A DNA stretch of 5,640 bases, taken from NCBI GenBank assembly GCA_938003575.1, contig CALKYG010000387.1, positions 1 through 5,640 of the forward strand, given 5' to 3'. A model generated the notes under the pieces. That model searched no databases. It was not told the origin of the DNA and worked only from the letters and a program-made list of their open reading frames with translations. This DNA comes from an uncultured Alphaproteobacteria bacterium (GTDB lineage: Bacteria; Pseudomonadota; Alphaproteobacteria; Caulobacterales; Parvularculaceae). The first letter of the stretch is position 1. Each line of letters begins with the position of its first letter. Positions 4,503-5,640 of the stretch are shown in pieces. Both the position numbers and the translations under genes were made by a program.

Positions 4503-5640
4503 TCACGCGCGGGACAGGCGGATCTGGATGACGTCGGTCGTCGCCGCGCGGAACCCGGCCTCGCAATAGCTGAGATAGAATTGCCAGAGTTTCTTGAACT
4601 TGTCGTCGAACCCAAGGGCGACAATCTCGTCCCAGGCCGCGAGGAATCGCCGCCGCCATTCGGCGAGCGTCGCCGCGTAATCCTGCCCGAACGCCGATGC
4701 GCTCTGCCAGGAAAGGCCCGCGCGCCCGATTTCCGTTTTGAGAGCGCTCTCGGACGGCAGCATTCCGCCCGGAAAGACATAGCGCTTGATGAAATCGGTT
4801 GAGCGCGAATAGGTGTCGAAAAAGCGGTCCGCAATCGTGATCGTCTGAATGCCCGCGGCGCCGCCAGGTTTCAGGAGATCGCGCACTTTCGCGAAATACG
4901 CCGGCCAATACTCGCGGCCGACCGCCTCGAACATCTCGATGGACGCGATCTTGTCGTAGGCGCCTTCCGCGTCACGATAGTCGAGAAGCTTGAACTCGAC
5001 CTTCTCGTTGAGCCCCTCGCGCTGAATTCTTCGCTGCGCGTAGTCAAGCTGCGCCGGTGAAATGGTCAGGCCCGTCACTTTCGCGCCGACTTCCTTCGCG
5101 GCGAATTCCGCAAATCCGCCCCAGCCGGATCCGATCTCAAGAACGCTTTCGTCGGGCCTGAGGCCGATCGATTGCGCCAGCGTGCGGTATTTGTTGGTCT
5201 GCGCGGCGGAAAGGTCGCGTGCGCCAGTTGAAAAGCGCGCGGACGAATAGGTCATCGTCCGGTCGAGCCATTTTTCATAGAACGCGTTCCCCAGATCATA
5301 ATGCGCCATGATGTTCCGGCGCGAGCCCGCGCGGGTGTTCTTGTTGATGAGGTTATGGCGGATGCGTTCGAAAAATGAGATCAGCGGCGTCTTGGCGAAC
5401 GCGTCGCGCACGAAGTCCGCGTTGCGCGCGAAGACATAGAGGACGTTTGTCACGTCCGGCGAATCCCATTGGCCGTCGGCGTAGCTTTCGAAAAAGCCGA
5501 TGTCGCCGCCGAGAACGGATCTGCGCGCGAACGCCAGGTCGCGCACGAGGATCACGCCTTCCGACCACGGCTCTTCAGCGCCGGCGAATTTCAGCTCACG
5601 GCCATCGGGCAGGACGAAGCGCAACGATCCATAGCGGATG
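4503..5640 (-). CDS. Cyclopropane-fatty-acyl-phospholipid synthase family SAM methyltransferase, N-terminus beyond the window
   Basis: Family members transfer a methylene or methyl group from S-adenosylmethionine to the double bond of unsaturated acyl chains in membrane phospholipids. The frame stays open to the window edge, so the start is missing; the TTG at 5624 is only an internal codon and is used here as residue 1 for numbering. Landmarks: H-Y-D-L-G-N (108-113), T-M-T-Y-S-S-A-R-F (123-131), SAM motif I V-L-E-I-G-S-G-W-G-G (161-170), L-T-I-S-P-A-Q (186-192), M-F-E-A-V-G (231-236), L-K-P-G-G (251-255), F-P-G-G-M-L-P-S (284-291), G-Q-D-Y (313-316) and Y-L-S-Y-C-E-A-G-F-R-A (350-360). Compared with E. 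coli Cfa from memory, bicarbonate-site residues C139 and H266 appear to be replaced by S128 and Q260, while E239, I268, Y317 and C354 have counterparts (E233, I262, Y316, C354). It may therefore be a divergent branch, possibly a methyltransferase that does not form rings. It is separated from cysK by 130 bases containing a hairpin and a candidate promoter, so it is probably a separate transcription unit. Confidence 0.9.
   Translation of the reverse strand, partial: IRYGSLRFVLPDGRELKFAGAEEPWSEGVILVRDLAFARRSVLGGDIGFFESYADGQWDSPDVTNVLYVFARNADFVRDAFAKTPLISFFERIRHNLINKNTRAGSRRNIMAHYDLGNAFYEKWLDRTMTYSSARFSTGARDLSAAQTNKYRTLAQSIGLRPDESVLEIGSGWGGFAEFAAKEVGAKVTGLTISPAQLDYAQRRIQREGLNEKVEFKLLDYRDAEGAYDKIASIEMFEAVGREYWPAYFAKVRDLLKPGGAAGIQTITIADRFFDTYSRSTDFIKRYVFPGGMLPSESALKTEIGRAGLSWQSASAFGQDYAATLAEWRRRFLAAWDEIVALGFDDKFKKLWQFYLSYCEAGFRAATTDVIQIRLSRA

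Noticed and set aside
5622..5624. TTG as the start codon of the CFA-family gene
   Set aside because: The frame stays open from here to 5640 with residues that read on naturally (I-R-Y-G-S before L-R-F), and family members have more N-terminal sequence. The gene is cut by the window edge.

Overview
The window comes from a GC-rich alphaproteobacterium. The best evidence is a 102-residue homologue of the mitochondrial complex I 18-kDa subunit (NDUFS4 family); among bacteria this family is, to my knowledge, essentially alphaproteobacterial. The cysK-sseA-GNAT-metC gene order, CCA-encoding tRNA genes and codon bias fit a Rhizobiales-like lineage, but the sequence does not settle the genus. No mobile element, CRISPR array or phage gene is visible, and no gene-free stretch exceeds about 130 bases.

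Layout. (1) Positions 1-481, plus strand: the 3' part of tRNA-Pro(TGG), the complex I accessory subunit gene, and tRNA-Arg(TCT). They are packed with gaps of 30 and 10 bases, so they probably form a mixed tRNA-mRNA-tRNA transcription unit. (2) Positions 484-4372, minus strand: a compact five-gene operon read from right to left. It encodes a cysteine synthase family enzyme, 3-mercaptopyruvate sulfurtransferase, an uncharacterised GNAT acetyltransferase, cystathionine beta-lyase and a small PEGA-like lipoprotein. Two junctions are 4-base ATGA stop/start overlaps and the other two gaps are 7 and 5 bases, so translation is probably coupled. (3) Positions 4373-4502: a 130-base spacer holding a GC-rich hairpin, a candidate sigma70-like promoter for the operon, and a 13-base dyad over its -10. 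(4) Positions 4503-5640, minus strand: a cyclopropane-fatty-acyl-phospholipid synthase family methyltransferase whose 5' end lies beyond the window.

Functionally, the operon joins sulfide fixation into cysteine (CysK), sulfane-sulfur release from 3-mercaptopyruvate, a product of cysteine transamination (SseA), and cystathionine cleavage to homocysteine (MetC). This is a cysteine/methionine/H2S node. The GNAT enzyme and the lipoprotein are its unexplained members. The operon converges on tRNA-Arg with only 2 bases between the lipoprotein stop codon and the tRNA CCA end.

I do not see a clearly new system. The best leads are the operon-embedded GNAT enzyme, the fungal-like cysteine synthase with an altered substrate loop, and the CFA-family enzyme in which two bicarbonate-site residues appear to be replaced.
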